Shown: positions 20,247 through 29,303, counted from the first letter of the stretch. The stretch is DNA of 49,272 nt from CAYTZH01 sp964442285 (GCA_964442285.1 CAYTZH010000039.1:1-49272); one strand, 5' to 3'. The notes: a model not told the origin generated them from the sequence alone. A program made the numbers and translations.

Positions 20247-22058
20247 ATGCCCTCGACGACCCCCCGATCGGCGCGCCCGGCCCGCAAGAGCAGCGGGCGG
20301 AAGAAGACCGGAACCTCCGAGAGCTCCCGCAGCCCCAGGAACCTGCGCAGCCTGCCCGGCGTCGAGGGCCTGTTGCAGCGCGGCAAGCGGCAGGAGTACC
20401 TGACGCGGGTCGAGGTCGAGGGCGGGCTGGCCGCGGAGGCGCTCTGCCCCGACGAGCACCTCGAGGAGGTGCTGAGCCTGCTCGGCGCCGAGGGCATCCA
20501 CATCGTGGATTCCGACGCGCCGCCGCCGCCCCGCAAGGAGCGCAGCAGCCGCGAGGACAGCGGGGACGAGGGCAGCCACTCCAATGACCCCGTCCGGGTC
20601 TACCTGCGCGAGATGGGCCAGGTCTCGCTGCTCACCCGCGAGGGCGAGGTGGCGATCGCCCAGCGGATCGAGGCGGGCCAGGACGAGCAGTCGATCGCCG
20701 TGCTGGGCACGCCCTACGGCATGCGCACGCTGCTCCAGCTCGCCGACAAGCTGAAGCGCGGGCGCGTCGAGATCTCCGAGCTCGTCAACGGCCTCGACGA
20801 CGAGGGCGCGGCGCCGCCGGAGGAGCGGCGTCGGGAGCTCCTCGAGGCCTTCCGGCGCGTCCGCCAGCTCGCCGACGAGGTGGGTCGCAAGCAGCGCGCC
20901 ATCGCCAACTCGCGCACCAGCGACGACACCCGCGAGCGCCTGCGCGCGGAGATCGAGAACCGCCATCGGGAGGCCTGGAGCCTGCTCAAGGAGTGCCGCT
21001 TCTCCCAGGGCCCGGTGGCCGAGACCACCGCCGTGCTGGAGGAGGCCGGCAAGCGCTTCCGCCTGCTCGAGGACGAGTCCTGGAGCGCCATCCGCCCCCT
21101 GGGCGTCACCCTGTCCCAGTTCCGCGAGCTGGCCGAGCTGGCCGAGCGCCGCAGCCGACGCGGCAAGGAGGCGCTGGCCCAGCTCGGCGGCGACGCCGAG
21201 CGCCTGGTCGAGATCCAGGGCGTCGTCGACGAGGTCGACCGCAGCATCCGGCGCGTCGAGCTGGAGCTCGGCATGAAGCGCTGCGACGTGGACGGCGCGC
21301 TCAACCGCCTCGACCGCGCGTCCGCCCAGACCCAGCAGGCCAAGTGCGAGCTCGTGGAGGCCAACCTCCGCCTCGTGGTCTCGATCGCCAAGAAATACAC
21401 CAACCGGGGTCTGCAGTTCCTCGACCTGATCCAGGAGGGGAACATCGGGCTCATGAAGGCCGTGGAGAAGTTCGAGTGGCGTCGGGGCTACAAGTTCTCC
21501 ACCTACGCCACCTGGTGGATCCGCCAGGCCATTACCCGCGCCATCGCCGACCAGGCCCGCACGATCCGCATCCCCGTCCACATGATCGAGACCATCAACA
21601 AGCTGGTGCGCAGCACCCGCTTCCTGGTCCAGATGCTGGGACGCGAGCCCACGCCCGAGGAGCTGTCGGAGAAGATGGAGCTGCCGGTCGACAAGGTGCG
21701 CATGGTGCTGAAGATCGCGCGCGAGCCCATCAGCCTCGAGACGCCGGTGGGCGAGGAGGAGGACAGCGCCCTCGGCGACTTCATCGAGGACAAGAGCGCC
21801 GAGAACCCCCAGGACGTGGTCATCAACAACAACCTCGCCGAGCAGACGCGCAAGGTGCTGGGCACGCTCGCGCCCCGGGAAGAGCGGGTGCTGAAGATGC
21901 GCTTCGGGATCGGCGAGCGGGCCAACCACACCCTCGAGGAGGTGGGCCACGACTTCGAGGTCACCCGGGAGCGCATCCGCCAGATCGAGGCCAAGGCCCT
22001 GCGCAAGCTGCGTCATCCCAGCCGCAGCAAGCACCTGAAGGCGTTCGTCGAGAAGTAG
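20247..22058 (+). CDS. rpoD: RNA polymerase primary sigma factor (sigma70/RpoD)
   Basis: 603 aa. The N-terminal basic tail (residues 1-40) and a region 1.1-like segment are followed by region 1.2 (DPVRVYLREMGQVSLLTREG), a long non-conserved insert, region 2 (LVEANLRLVVSIAKKYTNRG, FLDLIQEGNIGLMKAVEKFE, YKFSTYATWWIRQAITRAI), region 3 (IRIPVHMIETINKL) and region 4 (TLEEVGHDFEVTRERIRQIE, with C-terminal HTH). ATG 20247 is preceded by GAAGGAG. As the housekeeping sigma, it supports reading -35/-10 motifs elsewhere as sigma70-type. Confidence 0.97.
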   Translation: MPSTTPRSARPARKSSGRKKTGTSESSRSPRNLRSLPGVEGLLQRGKRQEYLTRVEVEGGLAAEALCPDEHLEEVLSLLGAEGIHIVDSDAPPPPRKERSSREDSGDEGSHSNDPVRVYLREMGQVSLLTREGEVAIAQRIEAGQDEQSIAVLGTPYGMRTLLQLADKLKRGRVEISELVNGLDDEGAAPPEERRRELLEAFRRVRQLADEVGRKQRAIANSRTSDDTRERLRAEIENRHREAWSLLKECRFSQGPVAETTAVLEEAGKRFRLLEDESWSAIRPLGVTLSQFRELAELAERRSRRGKEALAQLGGDAERLVEIQGVVDEVDRSIRRVELELGMKRCDVDGALNRLDRASAQTQQAKCELVEANLRLVVSIAKKYTNRGLQFLDLIQEGNIGLMKAVEKFEWRRGYKFSTYATWWIRQAITRAIADQARTIRIPVHMIETINKLVRSTRFLVQMLGREPTPEELSEKMELPVDKVRMVLKIAREPISLETPVGEEEDSALGDFIEDKSAENPQDVVINNNLAEQTRKVLGTLAPREERVLKMRFGIGERANHTLEEVGHDFEVTRERIRQIEAKALRKLRHPSRSKHLKAFVEK

Positions 22059-22082
22059 CCGGCGCACCGGCTCCCCGCGGGG
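22057..22082 (+). terminator. Possible hairpin terminator after rpoD
   Basis: Perfect stem AGCCGG-cgca-CCGGCT (22057-22072) overlapping the rpoD stop, directly followed by the palindrome CCCCGCGGGG. There is no T-run, so it may be a Rho-assisted end or an RNA-stabilising structure rather than an intrinsic terminator. Confidence 0.35.
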
Positions 22083-22127
22083 TTGCCGCCTCAATCTTTC
22101 CCCGCCCGGCGCCGATGAGCCCGGGCG

Positions 22128-23651
22128 ATGGGCAAGCCCGCCAAGTCGGAGATCCCGCTCCTCGGCCGCATCGCCGTCCACACCAAGCTGATCAGCATGG
22201 ACCAGCTGGTGGAGTGCACCGCCGAGCAGGCCCGGGGCGGCGGCAAGCCGAGTCTCGGCGAGATCTTCGTGGCCAAGGGCCTCGTCAGCGAGGCACAGCT
22301 CGCCAAGCTGGTGCGGGCCCAGAAGGAGCTGGTGGCCAAGCACCGGGCCATGCGCGCCGCCCAGAAGGCGTCGCCCGCGCCCGAGGTCGTGGAGCCGGCG
22401 CCCCCGCCCGCCACCCAGCCGGCGCCCCCGCCCGCCACCCAGCCGGCGGCCCCGAGGGCCCCGGAGGCCGCCGCGCCGACCGCCTCCGCGAGCCCCGCCG
22501 CGCCGACGGCGCCGACCGCCTCGGCGACGCCAGCCGCGTCCTCCGCCCCGGTCGCTCCGGCTGCGGCGCGACCCGTCCCCGTCGGACACGCCGTGCCCGA
22601 CGACATCTTCGGGCTGCTGGCCGAGGCCGCGACGGCCGGCGCGAGCGACGTCCACATCCACGCCGGCGCGCCGATCCAGCAGCGGCGCAACGGGGCGCTC
22701 GCCGCCTGCGGCGACGTCCTCGGGCCGGAGCAGACCGAGGCCCTGCTGCTGCCGGTGCTGACCGTGGAGCAGCGCGCCCGCTTCGAGGAGGCCGGCGAGC
22801 TCGACCTCGCCTACACGCTGCCCGACGTGGGTCGCTTCCGGGTCAACGTCTACCGCCAGCAGCGCGGCATGGACGCCGTCTTCCGGCTGATCCCCGCACA
22901 GCCGCCCAGCCTCGAGGAGCTGGGCCTGCCCAACGACCTGGCCCGGCTCACCAACTACCACCAGGGCATGGTGCTGATCACGGGACCGGCGGGCTGCGGC
23001 AAGAGCTCCACCCTGGCGGCCCTGCTCAACATCGTGAACGAGGAGCGCCGGGAGCACATCCTCACCGTCGAGGATCCCGTGGAGGTGGTGCACCCGTCGA
23101 AGCGCTGCGTCGTGAACCAGCGCCAGGTGGGGCCCCACACGAGCTCGTTCCCCCGGGCCCTGCGGGCCGCCCTGCGCGAGGACCCGGACGTGATCGCCAT
23201 CGGCGAGCTCCGGGATCCCGAGACCATCTCCCTGGCGCTGACGGCGGCGGAGACGGGCCACTTCGTGCTGGCCACCCTCCACACGGGCAGCTCGATCCGC
23301 ACCCTCAACCGGCTCGTGGGCGCCTTCCCGCCCAATCAGCAGGACCAGGTGCGGACCATGATCTCCGAGTCGCTGCGGGCCGTGATCTCCCAGCGCCTGG
23401 TGCCCCTGGCCGACGGCAGCGGGCGCGTTCCCGCCCTGGAGGTGCTCGTCGTGAACAAGGCGGTGGGCAACCTGATCCGCGAGAACAAGACCTTCCAGAT
23501 CCACAGCATCCTGCAGACCGGCGGCGCCCAGGGCATGTCGCTGCTGGACGACTCCCTGGCGGAGCTGGTGCGCAGCGGCGCGGTGGATCGCGAGGTCGCC
23601 CTGGGCCTGGCCGAGGACGCCAAGCGCATCCCCCAGAGCCCGGGCGCCTAG
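22128..23651 (+). CDS. PilT-family retraction ATPase with N-terminal T2SSE/MshEN-like extension
   Basis: 507 aa. Residues about 10-75 (LLGRIAVHTKLISMDQLVEC ... SLGEIFVAKGLVSEAQLAKL) look like the N-terminal helical module of GspE/PilB-type ATPases. A Pro/Ala linker (about 80-150) includes two exact PAPPPATQ repeats (22395-22442). The PilT core follows: SDVHIHAG, GRFRVNVYRQ, Walker A GPAGCGKSS (286-294), TVEDPVEVVHP, Walker B DVIAIGELRDPET, and the His box LATLHTGSS. Canonical PilT is about 345 aa and lacks the extension. Probably a pilus retraction or accessory ATPase; it is followed 11 nt later by a second PilT-like gene. Confidence 0.87.
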   Translation: MGKPAKSEIPLLGRIAVHTKLISMDQLVECTAEQARGGGKPSLGEIFVAKGLVSEAQLAKLVRAQKELVAKHRAMRAAQKASPAPEVVEPAPPPATQPAPPPATQPAAPRAPEAAAPTASASPAAPTAPTASATPAASSAPVAPAAARPVPVGHAVPDDIFGLLAEAATAGASDVHIHAGAPIQQRRNGALAACGDVLGPEQTEALLLPVLTVEQRARFEEAGELDLAYTLPDVGRFRVNVYRQQRGMDAVFRLIPAQPPSLEELGLPNDLARLTNYHQGMVLITGPAGCGKSSTLAALLNIVNEERREHILTVEDPVEVVHPSKRCVVNQRQVGPHTSSFPRALRAALREDPDVIAIGELRDPETISLALTAAETGHFVLATLHTGSSIRTLNRLVGAFPPNQQDQVRTMISESLRAVISQRLVPLADGSGRVPALEVLVVNKAVGNLIRENKTFQIHSILQTGGAQGMSLLDDSLAELVRSGAVDREVALGLAEDAKRIPQSPGA

Positions 23652-23662
23652 AGGAGGCGGGC

Positions 23663-24730
23663 ATGGCCGAGATCGACGCACTGCTGCGTCAGCTCAAGGA
23701 GCAGAAGGGCTCGGACCTCCACCTCGCGACCGGCATCCCGCCGCACATGCGCGTCCACGGGGCCCTCGAGGCGGTCGCGGGATGGGATCCCCTGACCGAG
23801 GACCACCTGCGCGCGCTGCTGGAGGAGATCGCCGAGGAGCGCACCTGGACCGAGTACACCGAGACCCACGACGCCGACTTCGCCTACGGCATCGAGGGGC
23901 TCGCCCGCTTCCGCGCCAACTACTTCGTGCAGGAGAACGGCTCCGGCGCGGTCTTCCGGATCATCCCCGAGAAGATCCTGCCGCTCGAGGACCTGCACCT
24001 GCCCCCGGCCGTGGAGACCCTCGCCACGCTCGAGCAGGGGCTGGTGCTGGTGACCGGCCCGACCGGCTCGGGCAAGTCGCCCACGCTCGCGGCCATCGTC
24101 GACCGCATGAACCGCGATCGCGCCCTGCACATCGTGACCATCGAGGACCCGGTGGAGTTCGTGCACCAGAACAAGTCCTCGATCCTCTCGCACCGGGAGG
24201 TGGGCTGTCATACCCAGGGCTTCGGGCCGGCGCTGCGCTGCGCCATCCGCCAGGACGCCGACGTGATCCTGGTGGGCGAGATGCGCGACCTCGAGACCAT
24301 CTCCCTGGCGCTGACCGCCGCCGAGATGGGCGTGCTCGTGTTCGGCACCCTGCACACCAACAGCGCCGCCAAGACCATCGACCGCCTGGTGGACGCCTTC
24401 CCGGCCGATCACCAGCCCCAGGCGCGCCTCTCGCTCTCGGAGTCGCTGGCGGCGGTCGTCTCCCAGATCCTGCTGCCCACGGCCGACGGCAAGGGCCGGG
24501 TGGCGGCCAACGAGATCCTGCTGCGGACGCCGGCGCTGCCCAACACCATCCGCGAGGGCAACACGCCCATGATCACCTCGATCATGCAGTCCGGCCGGCA
24601 GCTGGGCATGCAGTCCATGGACGACGCCCTGGCGGCGCTGCTCAAGGACGGCCGCATCACCGCCCAGGACGCCTACCACAAGGCCACCGACAAGGCGCGC
24701 TTCGAGGCGGAGCTGCCGCCCGACGCCTAG
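23663..24730 (+). CDS. pilT: PilT/PilU-type twitching motility ATPase
   Basis: 355 aa, canonical PilT/PilU length, starting MAEIDALLRQLKEQKGSDLH at an ATG behind GAGGAGG. Motifs: SDLHLATGIPPHMRVHG, LARFRANYF, Walker A GPTGSGKS (132-139), Asp box IEDPVEFVH, Walker B VILVGEMRDLET, and His box FGTLHTNSAAKTIDR. Walker A is followed by Pro (GKSPT) where PilT usually has Thr (GKSTT), a feature also seen in PilU-like proteins. It powers pilus retraction at the inner-membrane base, probably together with its upstream paralogue. Confidence 0.9.
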   Translation: MAEIDALLRQLKEQKGSDLHLATGIPPHMRVHGALEAVAGWDPLTEDHLRALLEEIAEERTWTEYTETHDADFAYGIEGLARFRANYFVQENGSGAVFRIIPEKILPLEDLHLPPAVETLATLEQGLVLVTGPTGSGKSPTLAAIVDRMNRDRALHIVTIEDPVEFVHQNKSSILSHREVGCHTQGFGPALRCAIRQDADVILVGEMRDLETISLALTAAEMGVLVFGTLHTNSAAKTIDRLVDAFPADHQPQARLSLSESLAAVVSQILLPTADGKGRVAANEILLRTPALPNTIREGNTPMITSIMQSGRQLGMQSMDDALAALLKDGRITAQDAYHKATDKARFEAELPPDA

Positions 24731-24778
24731 CCCCGGCCCGCGGAGGCGCTTCGCTGCCGCGCGCTGGCGCGCTGGCGC

Positions 24779-24794
24779 GCTGCGCCGGCGCAGC
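24779..24794. repeat. 16-bp perfect palindrome in a GCGC-rich gap
   Basis: gctgcgccggcgcagc reads identically on both strands. It sits after three short GCGC(G)CTGGC-type repeats between the pilT stop and the next gene. It could act as a transcription-ending hairpin, but no T-run follows. Confidence 0.5.
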
Positions 24795-24807
24795 CCACAC
24801 TGGCCGC

Positions 24808-25257
24808 GTGGAATCGCTCTACTTCGCCTACGGCTCCAACCTGGATCCGTCGCGGCTGGCCGGGCGGGTGGGGCGGGCGGAGCCCCGCGGCGCCGCCCGG
24901 CTCGCCGGGCACCGGCTCGCCTTCGACAAGCCGGGCCGGGACGGCTCGGCCAAGGCGAACCTCCGACCCCAGCCCGGCGGCCTGGTCTGGGGGGTCGTCT
25001 ATGCCCTGGACCCCGACGACTGGGCGCGTCTCGACCGCTTCGAGCGCGGTTACGACCGGGTCGAGGTGTCCGTCGACGGCGCGGCCCGGTCGCTGCGGGT
25101 CCAGACCTACCGCGCCGCGCGAAGCTGCGCCGCGCTGCCCTTCGCCTGGTACCTGGCCCTCTGCGTCGCCGGCGCGCGGCAGCACGGCCTCCCGCGCCAC
25201 TGGGTGGAGCAGCTCCGCGCGACCCCGGTGCAGCCCGACCCGAGCTGCGAGATCTAG
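24808..25257 (+). CDS. Gamma-glutamylcyclotransferase-like (AIG2/GGCT family) protein
   Basis: 149 aa, GTG start at 24808. It opens with the family signature SLYFAYGSNLDPSRLAGRVG (YGSN substrate loop), then LAGHRLAFDKPG, LVWGVVYALDP, and RLDRFERGYDRVEVSV containing the family's acidic residue. Members cyclise gamma-glutamyl amino acids to 5-oxoproline; the substrate here is unknown. The YfcE-like gene starts one base after its stop. Confidence 0.85.
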   Translation: MESLYFAYGSNLDPSRLAGRVGRAEPRGAARLAGHRLAFDKPGRDGSAKANLRPQPGGLVWGVVYALDPDDWARLDRFERGYDRVEVSVDGAARSLRVQTYRAARSCAALPFAWYLALCVAGARQHGLPRHWVEQLRATPVQPDPSCEI

Positions 25258-25258
25258 G

Positions 25259-25741
25259 GTGCGGATCGGCGTCGTCAGCGACACCCACAACCGCCTGCCG
25301 AGCGTCGAGCGCATCGTCGCGCTCTTCAACCGCGCCCGGGTCGAGCGCGTGGTCCACACCGGCGACATCACCGAGCCGCGCACCCTCGCCGTGTTCGCCC
25401 GGCTGCGGATGCCCCTGGTGGGCGTCTACGGCAACAACGACGTGCAGCGTCCGGCCCTGGAGGCGGCGGCTGCGGAGCACGGCTTCCGGCTCTCGGAGTC
25501 GGGCCTGGCCCTGCGCTGGGCCGAGCGGCGCCTGCTCGTCGTCCACGACCCGCGCGAGCTCGAGGGCCGCTACGCCGACTGCGACCTGGCGCTCCACGGG
25601 CACACCCACCGCCGGCGCCACGAGCGACGCGACGGCGCCTGGGTCTTCAATCCGGGCGAGTGCGCGGGCATGCTCGAGGGCCACAACGCCGTGGGCGTGG
25701 TCGACCTGGCCTCGCTGGCCGTCGAGCTGCTCCACTTCTGA
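25259..25741 (+). CDS. YfcE/MJ0936-type metallophosphoesterase
   Basis: 160 aa calcineurin-like phosphoesterase starting at GTG 25259 (VRIGVVSDTHNRL). Metal-binding motifs: SDTH, HTGDI, GNND and HGHTH. The position that is often HGH reads VHDP here. Small proteins of this kind hydrolyse phosphodiesters in vitro, with unclear physiological substrate. It is coupled to the cyclotransferase-like gene upstream and convergent with the PilZ gene 11 nt away. Confidence 0.88.
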   Translation: MRIGVVSDTHNRLPSVERIVALFNRARVERVVHTGDITEPRTLAVFARLRMPLVGVYGNNDVQRPALEAAAAEHGFRLSESGLALRWAERRLLVVHDPRELEGRYADCDLALHGHTHRRRHERRDGAWVFNPGECAGMLEGHNAVGVVDLASLAVELLHF

Positions 25742-25752
25742 GGGGGGGCGGG

Positions 25753-26505
25753 CTAGCGCTCCGCGCGGGCGCGGAGCCAGTCCCCCTCCAGGCTCTTGAC
25801 GATCCGGCGCAGCTCCTCGGTGGGCTGGATGCCCTCGACGGTGACGCACTCGGGGAAGTAGAGGCCGTAGCGGTGCCCCATGCGGCGCCGCACGATGCCC
25901 CGGAGCGCCGCCACGTCGTTGCCGCGCCGCACCGTGACCGGCAGCTCGTGCTCGAGGGCGAGGTCCGGATCGTCCGACGCCCGGAACTCGACCAGGATGC
26001 CGCTCATGCTCACGTCGATCGGCATCGGCGAGACCGGCTTGTCGCCCTCCAGGGTCATCACCACCTCGAGCCCGGACGAGGGGAACACCGGGACCCGGAA
26101 GCTGAAGCGCCGCTGCACCCAGCCGAGCTGCTCCGGGACGTGGAGCACGATCTTCGGCGAGCCGAGGCGCACGTTCTCCTCGTAGACGGCGGCGACCGAC
26201 TGGAGGAAGAAGAACGAGCCGCGCGCGGAGTTGAAGGTGGCGCCACAGCAGCCGAGGGGACGGAAGGCCTTCTCGTTGCTGCCCCTGGGCAGGGCCACCG
26301 TGAGCAGCTCGCGGCTCGCCGACTCCACGTTCCCCCGCATGAAGACCTGGGCGTCGGGCTCCATGAGCAGGATCGGCAGTCGTCGGTGGGCAGCTTCCCG
26401 CAGCACCTCGCGGATCTCGCTGGGCTTGGAGAGCGGGCCATCGCGGAGGGGCGATCGCTCCTGCGCGTCGGCTGCCTCCTTCTGCTCCCGCCGGGCCACG
26501 GTCAT
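25753..26505 (-). CDS. PilZ-domain (cyclic-di-GMP-binding) protein
   Basis: 250 aa. An N-terminal YcgR-like beta-rich domain (residues about 30-125, RLPILLMEPDAQVFMRGNVE ... FFFLQSVAAV) precedes a PilZ domain with the c-di-GMP signature VQRRFSFRVPV (RxxxR) and DVSMSGILVEF (DxSxxG). No membrane segment is seen. It probably links c-di-GMP to surface behaviour; the pilus ATPases just upstream on the other strand make pilus or motility control an attractive but unproven role. It is divergently transcribed from the oxidoreductase. Confidence 0.88.
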   Translation of the reverse strand: MTVARREQKEAADAQERSPLRDGPLSKPSEIREVLREAAHRRLPILLMEPDAQVFMRGNVESASRELLTVALPRGSNEKAFRPLGCCGATFNSARGSFFFLQSVAAVYEENVRLGSPKIVLHVPEQLGWVQRRFSFRVPVFPSSGLEVVMTLEGDKPVSPMPIDVSMSGILVEFRASDDPDLALEHELPVTVRRGNDVAALRGIVRRRMGHRYGLYFPECVTVEGIQPTEELRRIVKSLEGDWLRARAER

Positions 26506-26660
26506 CTGCCTCCCGCTGATCGCCTTCTGCTGCGTATCGGCAGGGCGGATGGGGATTCGCGCCGGGGAAGGCTCCAGCAGCTCCTGGGGCGAAGATCCCA
26601 GGGGGGTCGGGGTCGAAGGCCCGCGTTAGACTCTCCGCTCACCACGGGCCCGGAGGAAAC

Positions 26661-27635
26661 ATGCGCGCGATCGTCGTCGACCGTTGGATGGAGCACAAGG
26701 AGCTGGAGGTGCGGGAGGTGCCCGAGCCCACGCTCCACCCCGGCGGCCTCCTCGTCGACGTGAAGGCGGTGGGCTGCAACTTCTTCGATCTGCTCATCGT
26801 GCAGGGGCGCTACCAGGTCAAGCCGCCGTTCCCGTTCACGCCCGGGGCCGAGCTGGCGGGCGTGGTGCGCGAGATCGGCGACGGCGTGGAGGGCTTCGCG
26901 CCCGGCGACCGGGTGCTGGCGGCGGTTCCCCTTGGCGGCTACGCCGAGCGGTGTGCGGTGCCCGCGGGTGCCGCGTGGAAGATGCCCGACGCCATGAGCT
27001 TCGAGGAGGGCGCCGCGATCCCCATCGTCTACCCCACCTCCTACTCGGCCCTGGTCTATCGCGCCGACCTCCGGCCCGGCGAGAACCTGCTGGTGCACGC
27101 CGCGGCGGGCGGCGTGGGCCTCGCGGCGGTCCAGATCGGCGTGGCGCTCGGCGCGCGCGTGCTGGCCACGGCCGGCGGCGCCGAGAAGCTCGAGATCGCG
27201 CGTCAGGCCGGCGCCGAGGTCCTGATCGACTACAAGCAGGAGGACTTCGTCGAGAAGGTGAAGGAGGCCACGGGGGGCAAGGGCGCCGACGTCATCTACG
27301 ACTCCGTCGGCGGCGACGTGTTCGACCGCTCCATGAAGTGCATCGCGTGGAACGGCCGCCTGCTGGTGATCGGCTTCGCCGGGGGACGCATCCCCGAGGT
27401 GAAGGCGAACCGCATCCTGCTGAAGAACATCTCGGTGGTGGGTCTCCACTGGGGCGCCTACGCGGCGAACGAGCCGGCGCGGGTTCCCGAGACCTACCAG
27501 GCGATCTTCCGCCTCTTCGAGGAGGGGAAGATCAAGCCGGTGATCTTCGGGTCCTATGGCCTGGATCGGGTTCCGGAGGCCCTCGAGGCCCTGGGCTCGC
27601 GGCGCACCCACGGAAAGGTGGTCGTCACGCCCTGA
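26661..27635 (+). CDS. NADPH:quinone oxidoreductase / zinc-free MDR family
   Basis: 324 aa medium-chain dehydrogenase/reductase of the quinone oxidoreductase type. GroES-like N-terminal domain (VGCNFFDLLIVQGRYQVKPP, FTPGAELAGVV) and Rossmann domain with the NADP loop LVHAAAGGVGLAAVQIG. Zinc-ligand cysteines of alcohol dehydrogenases are absent. ATG 26661 has a good ribosome site (GGAGGAAAC). Substrate unknown. The EamA gene overlaps its stop. Confidence 0.9.
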   Translation: MRAIVVDRWMEHKELEVREVPEPTLHPGGLLVDVKAVGCNFFDLLIVQGRYQVKPPFPFTPGAELAGVVREIGDGVEGFAPGDRVLAAVPLGGYAERCAVPAGAAWKMPDAMSFEEGAAIPIVYPTSYSALVYRADLRPGENLLVHAAAGGVGLAAVQIGVALGARVLATAGGAEKLEIARQAGAEVLIDYKQEDFVEKVKEATGGKGADVIYDSVGGDVFDRSMKCIAWNGRLLVIGFAGGRIPEVKANRILLKNISVVGLHWGAYAANEPARVPETYQAIFRLFEEGKIKPVIFGSYGLDRVPEALEALGSRRTHGKVVVTP

Positions 27636-28477
27636 GCCTCGAGCCCGGCGTCCTCGGCCTGGTGCTCCTGGCCGCCCTGCTCCACGCGAGCTGGAACACG
27701 CTGGTGGCTTCGGGGGGCGACCCCTGGCTCGGAAGCTTCTTCCTGTGCGGCACCGGCGCACTCGCCTGCGTCGTCCTGATTCCCTTCGTTCCGCCGCCGG
27801 CCCGGGAGAGCTGGCCCTGGTTGGCGGCGGGCGTGGTGCTCCACAGCGGCTACCTGGCCTTCCTGCTCAACGCCTACCGGCTCGGCGACATGGGTCGCGT
27901 GTATCCCCTGGCCCGTGGCTCGGCCCCGCTCTGGGTGGCCGTCGCGACGGCGTCGCTGGCGGGCGAGGTGCCGTCGCTCGCGGGCTGGATGGGCATCGCA
28001 CTCGTGTGTGGCGGCGTGGCGAGCCTGGCGGGCGAGGGCGGCCAGGCCGGGCGCGCCGCCGTGCTCTGGGCGCTGGCCACCGGCCTGTGGATCGCGTCCT
28101 ACACCGTCGTGGATGGGCTCGGCGTGCGCCGGGCGGGCAGCCCGCTGGGCTTCCTGCTCTGGCTGCAGACCCTCGACGCCATTCCCTTCGCGCTGGCCGT
28201 GCTCGTGCTGCGGGGTCCCCGCGCGGTGCTGGCCCACGGGCGCGGGCCCGACGGCCGTCGCAGCGCGCTGGCGGGTCTGGTTGCGGTGGGCGCCTACGCG
28301 CTCGTGCTCATGGCCTACGCCCGGGCTCCCCTGGCGCCGGTCGCCGCACTGCGGGAGACGGGGGTGCTCTTCGCCGCCGTGCTGGCCACCCTCTTCCTGG
28401 GTGCGCCCTTCGGTCTGCGGCGCCTGCTCGCCACGGTCTCCGTGGCGGCGGGCGCGGGAATCCTCCAGCTTTCCTGA
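27632..28477 (+). CDS. EamA/DMT-family membrane transporter
   Basis: About 281 aa integral inner-membrane protein with some nine to ten hydrophobic segments, duplicated as in the drug/metabolite transporter superfamily (EamA). First segment LGLVLLAALLHASWNTLVAS; last segment LATVSVAAGAGILQLS. No ATG or TTG start is in frame. CTG 27632 forms a 4-nt CTGA overlap with the upstream stop and keeps the whole first helix, so I use it. GTG 27662 is the alternative but shortens helix 1. Substrate unknown. Confidence 0.8.
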   Translation: MSLEPGVLGLVLLAALLHASWNTLVASGGDPWLGSFFLCGTGALACVVLIPFVPPPARESWPWLAAGVVLHSGYLAFLLNAYRLGDMGRVYPLARGSAPLWVAVATASLAGEVPSLAGWMGIALVCGGVASLAGEGGQAGRAAVLWALATGLWIASYTVVDGLGVRRAGSPLGFLLWLQTLDAIPFALAVLVLRGPRAVLAHGRGPDGRRSALAGLVAVGAYALVLMAYARAPLAPVAALRETGVLFAAVLATLFLGAPFGLRRLLATVSVAAGAGILQLS

Positions 28478-28505
28478 GCGGCCGCAGCGGCGCAGAGGAG
28501 GGGAC

Positions 28506-29303
28506 GTGGAGCGGTTGCTCGAGATCATGGCGCGCCTGCGCAGCCCGGAGGGCGGCTGTCCCTGGGACCTGGAGCAGACCTTCGAGACCATCGCGCCCCA
28601 CACCCTGGAGGAGGCCTACGAGGTCCTCGACGCCATCGAGCGGGGCGACTACGCGGAGCTGCGGGACGAGCTCGGCGACCTGCTGCTGCAGGTGGTCTTC
28701 CACGCCCAGCTGGCGCGGGAGGCGGGCCACTTCGACTTCCACGACGTGGCCGAGGCCCTGCGCGACAAGCTGGTGCGGCGGCATCCGCACGTCTTCGGGG
28801 AGGCGCGCATCGAGTCGGCCGGCGCCCAGACCGAGGCCTGGGAGGCGCAGAAGGCCGTCGAGCGGGCGGCCCGGTCCGACGGCGCGCCCCCGGGCGCCCT
28901 CGACGGGGTCGCCCGGGCCCTGCCGGCCCTGCTGCGGGCGGCCAAGCTCCAGCGGCGGGCGGCCCGCGCCGGCTTCGATTGGGAGGGCGCCGACGCGGTG
29001 CTGGCCAAGCTCCACGAAGAGCTGGCCGAGGTGGCCGAGGCCCGGGATTCCGGCGACGCCGACGCCCTCGAGGAGGAGCTGGGCGACCTGCTCTTCGTGG
29101 CGGCGAACCTGGCCCGGGCCCTCGGCGTCGAGCCCGAGCAGGCCCTCCGGCGCGCCAACCGCAAGTTCGAGGCCCGCTTCCGGGCCATGGAGGCCGAGCT
29201 GCGCGAGCGGGGTGGGTCGTTCCCGGCGCTGGAGCCGGAGGCCCAGCGCGGCCTGTGGCGGCGCGCCAAGCAACGGCTCAAGTCCCTGGAATCGAACGAT
29301 TAA
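28506..29303 (+). CDS. mazG: Nucleoside triphosphate pyrophosphohydrolase MazG
   Basis: 265 aa two-domain MazG hydrolysing NTPs to NMP and PPi, thought to lower ppGpp-linked stress and remove damaged nucleotides. Domain 1: LRSPEGGCPWDLEQTFETIA, HTLEEAYEVLDAIERGD and LRDELGDLLLQV (EExxE and ExxD metal ligands). Domain 2: KLHEELAEVAEARDSGDADA and LEEELGDLLFVAANLAR. GTG 28506 follows GAGGAGGGG. It lies alone after the EamA gene. Confidence 0.93.
   Translation: MERLLEIMARLRSPEGGCPWDLEQTFETIAPHTLEEAYEVLDAIERGDYAELRDELGDLLLQVVFHAQLAREAGHFDFHDVAEALRDKLVRRHPHVFGEARIESAGAQTEAWEAQKAVERAARSDGAPPGALDGVARALPALLRAAKLQRRAARAGFDWEGADAVLAKLHEELAEVAEARDSGDADALEEELGDLLFVAANLARALGVEPEQALRRANRKFEARFRAMEAELRERGGSFPALEPEAQRGLWRRAKQRLKSLESND

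Noticed and set aside
20220..23681. Very long minus-strand open frame (over 1100 codons) antisense to rpoD and pilT
   Set aside because: It is a GC-rich shadow: low-complexity composition, no family motifs, and strong known genes on the other strand. The same applies to the long antisense frames at 136-2067, 1907-3934, 6026-8191 and 7638-9845.
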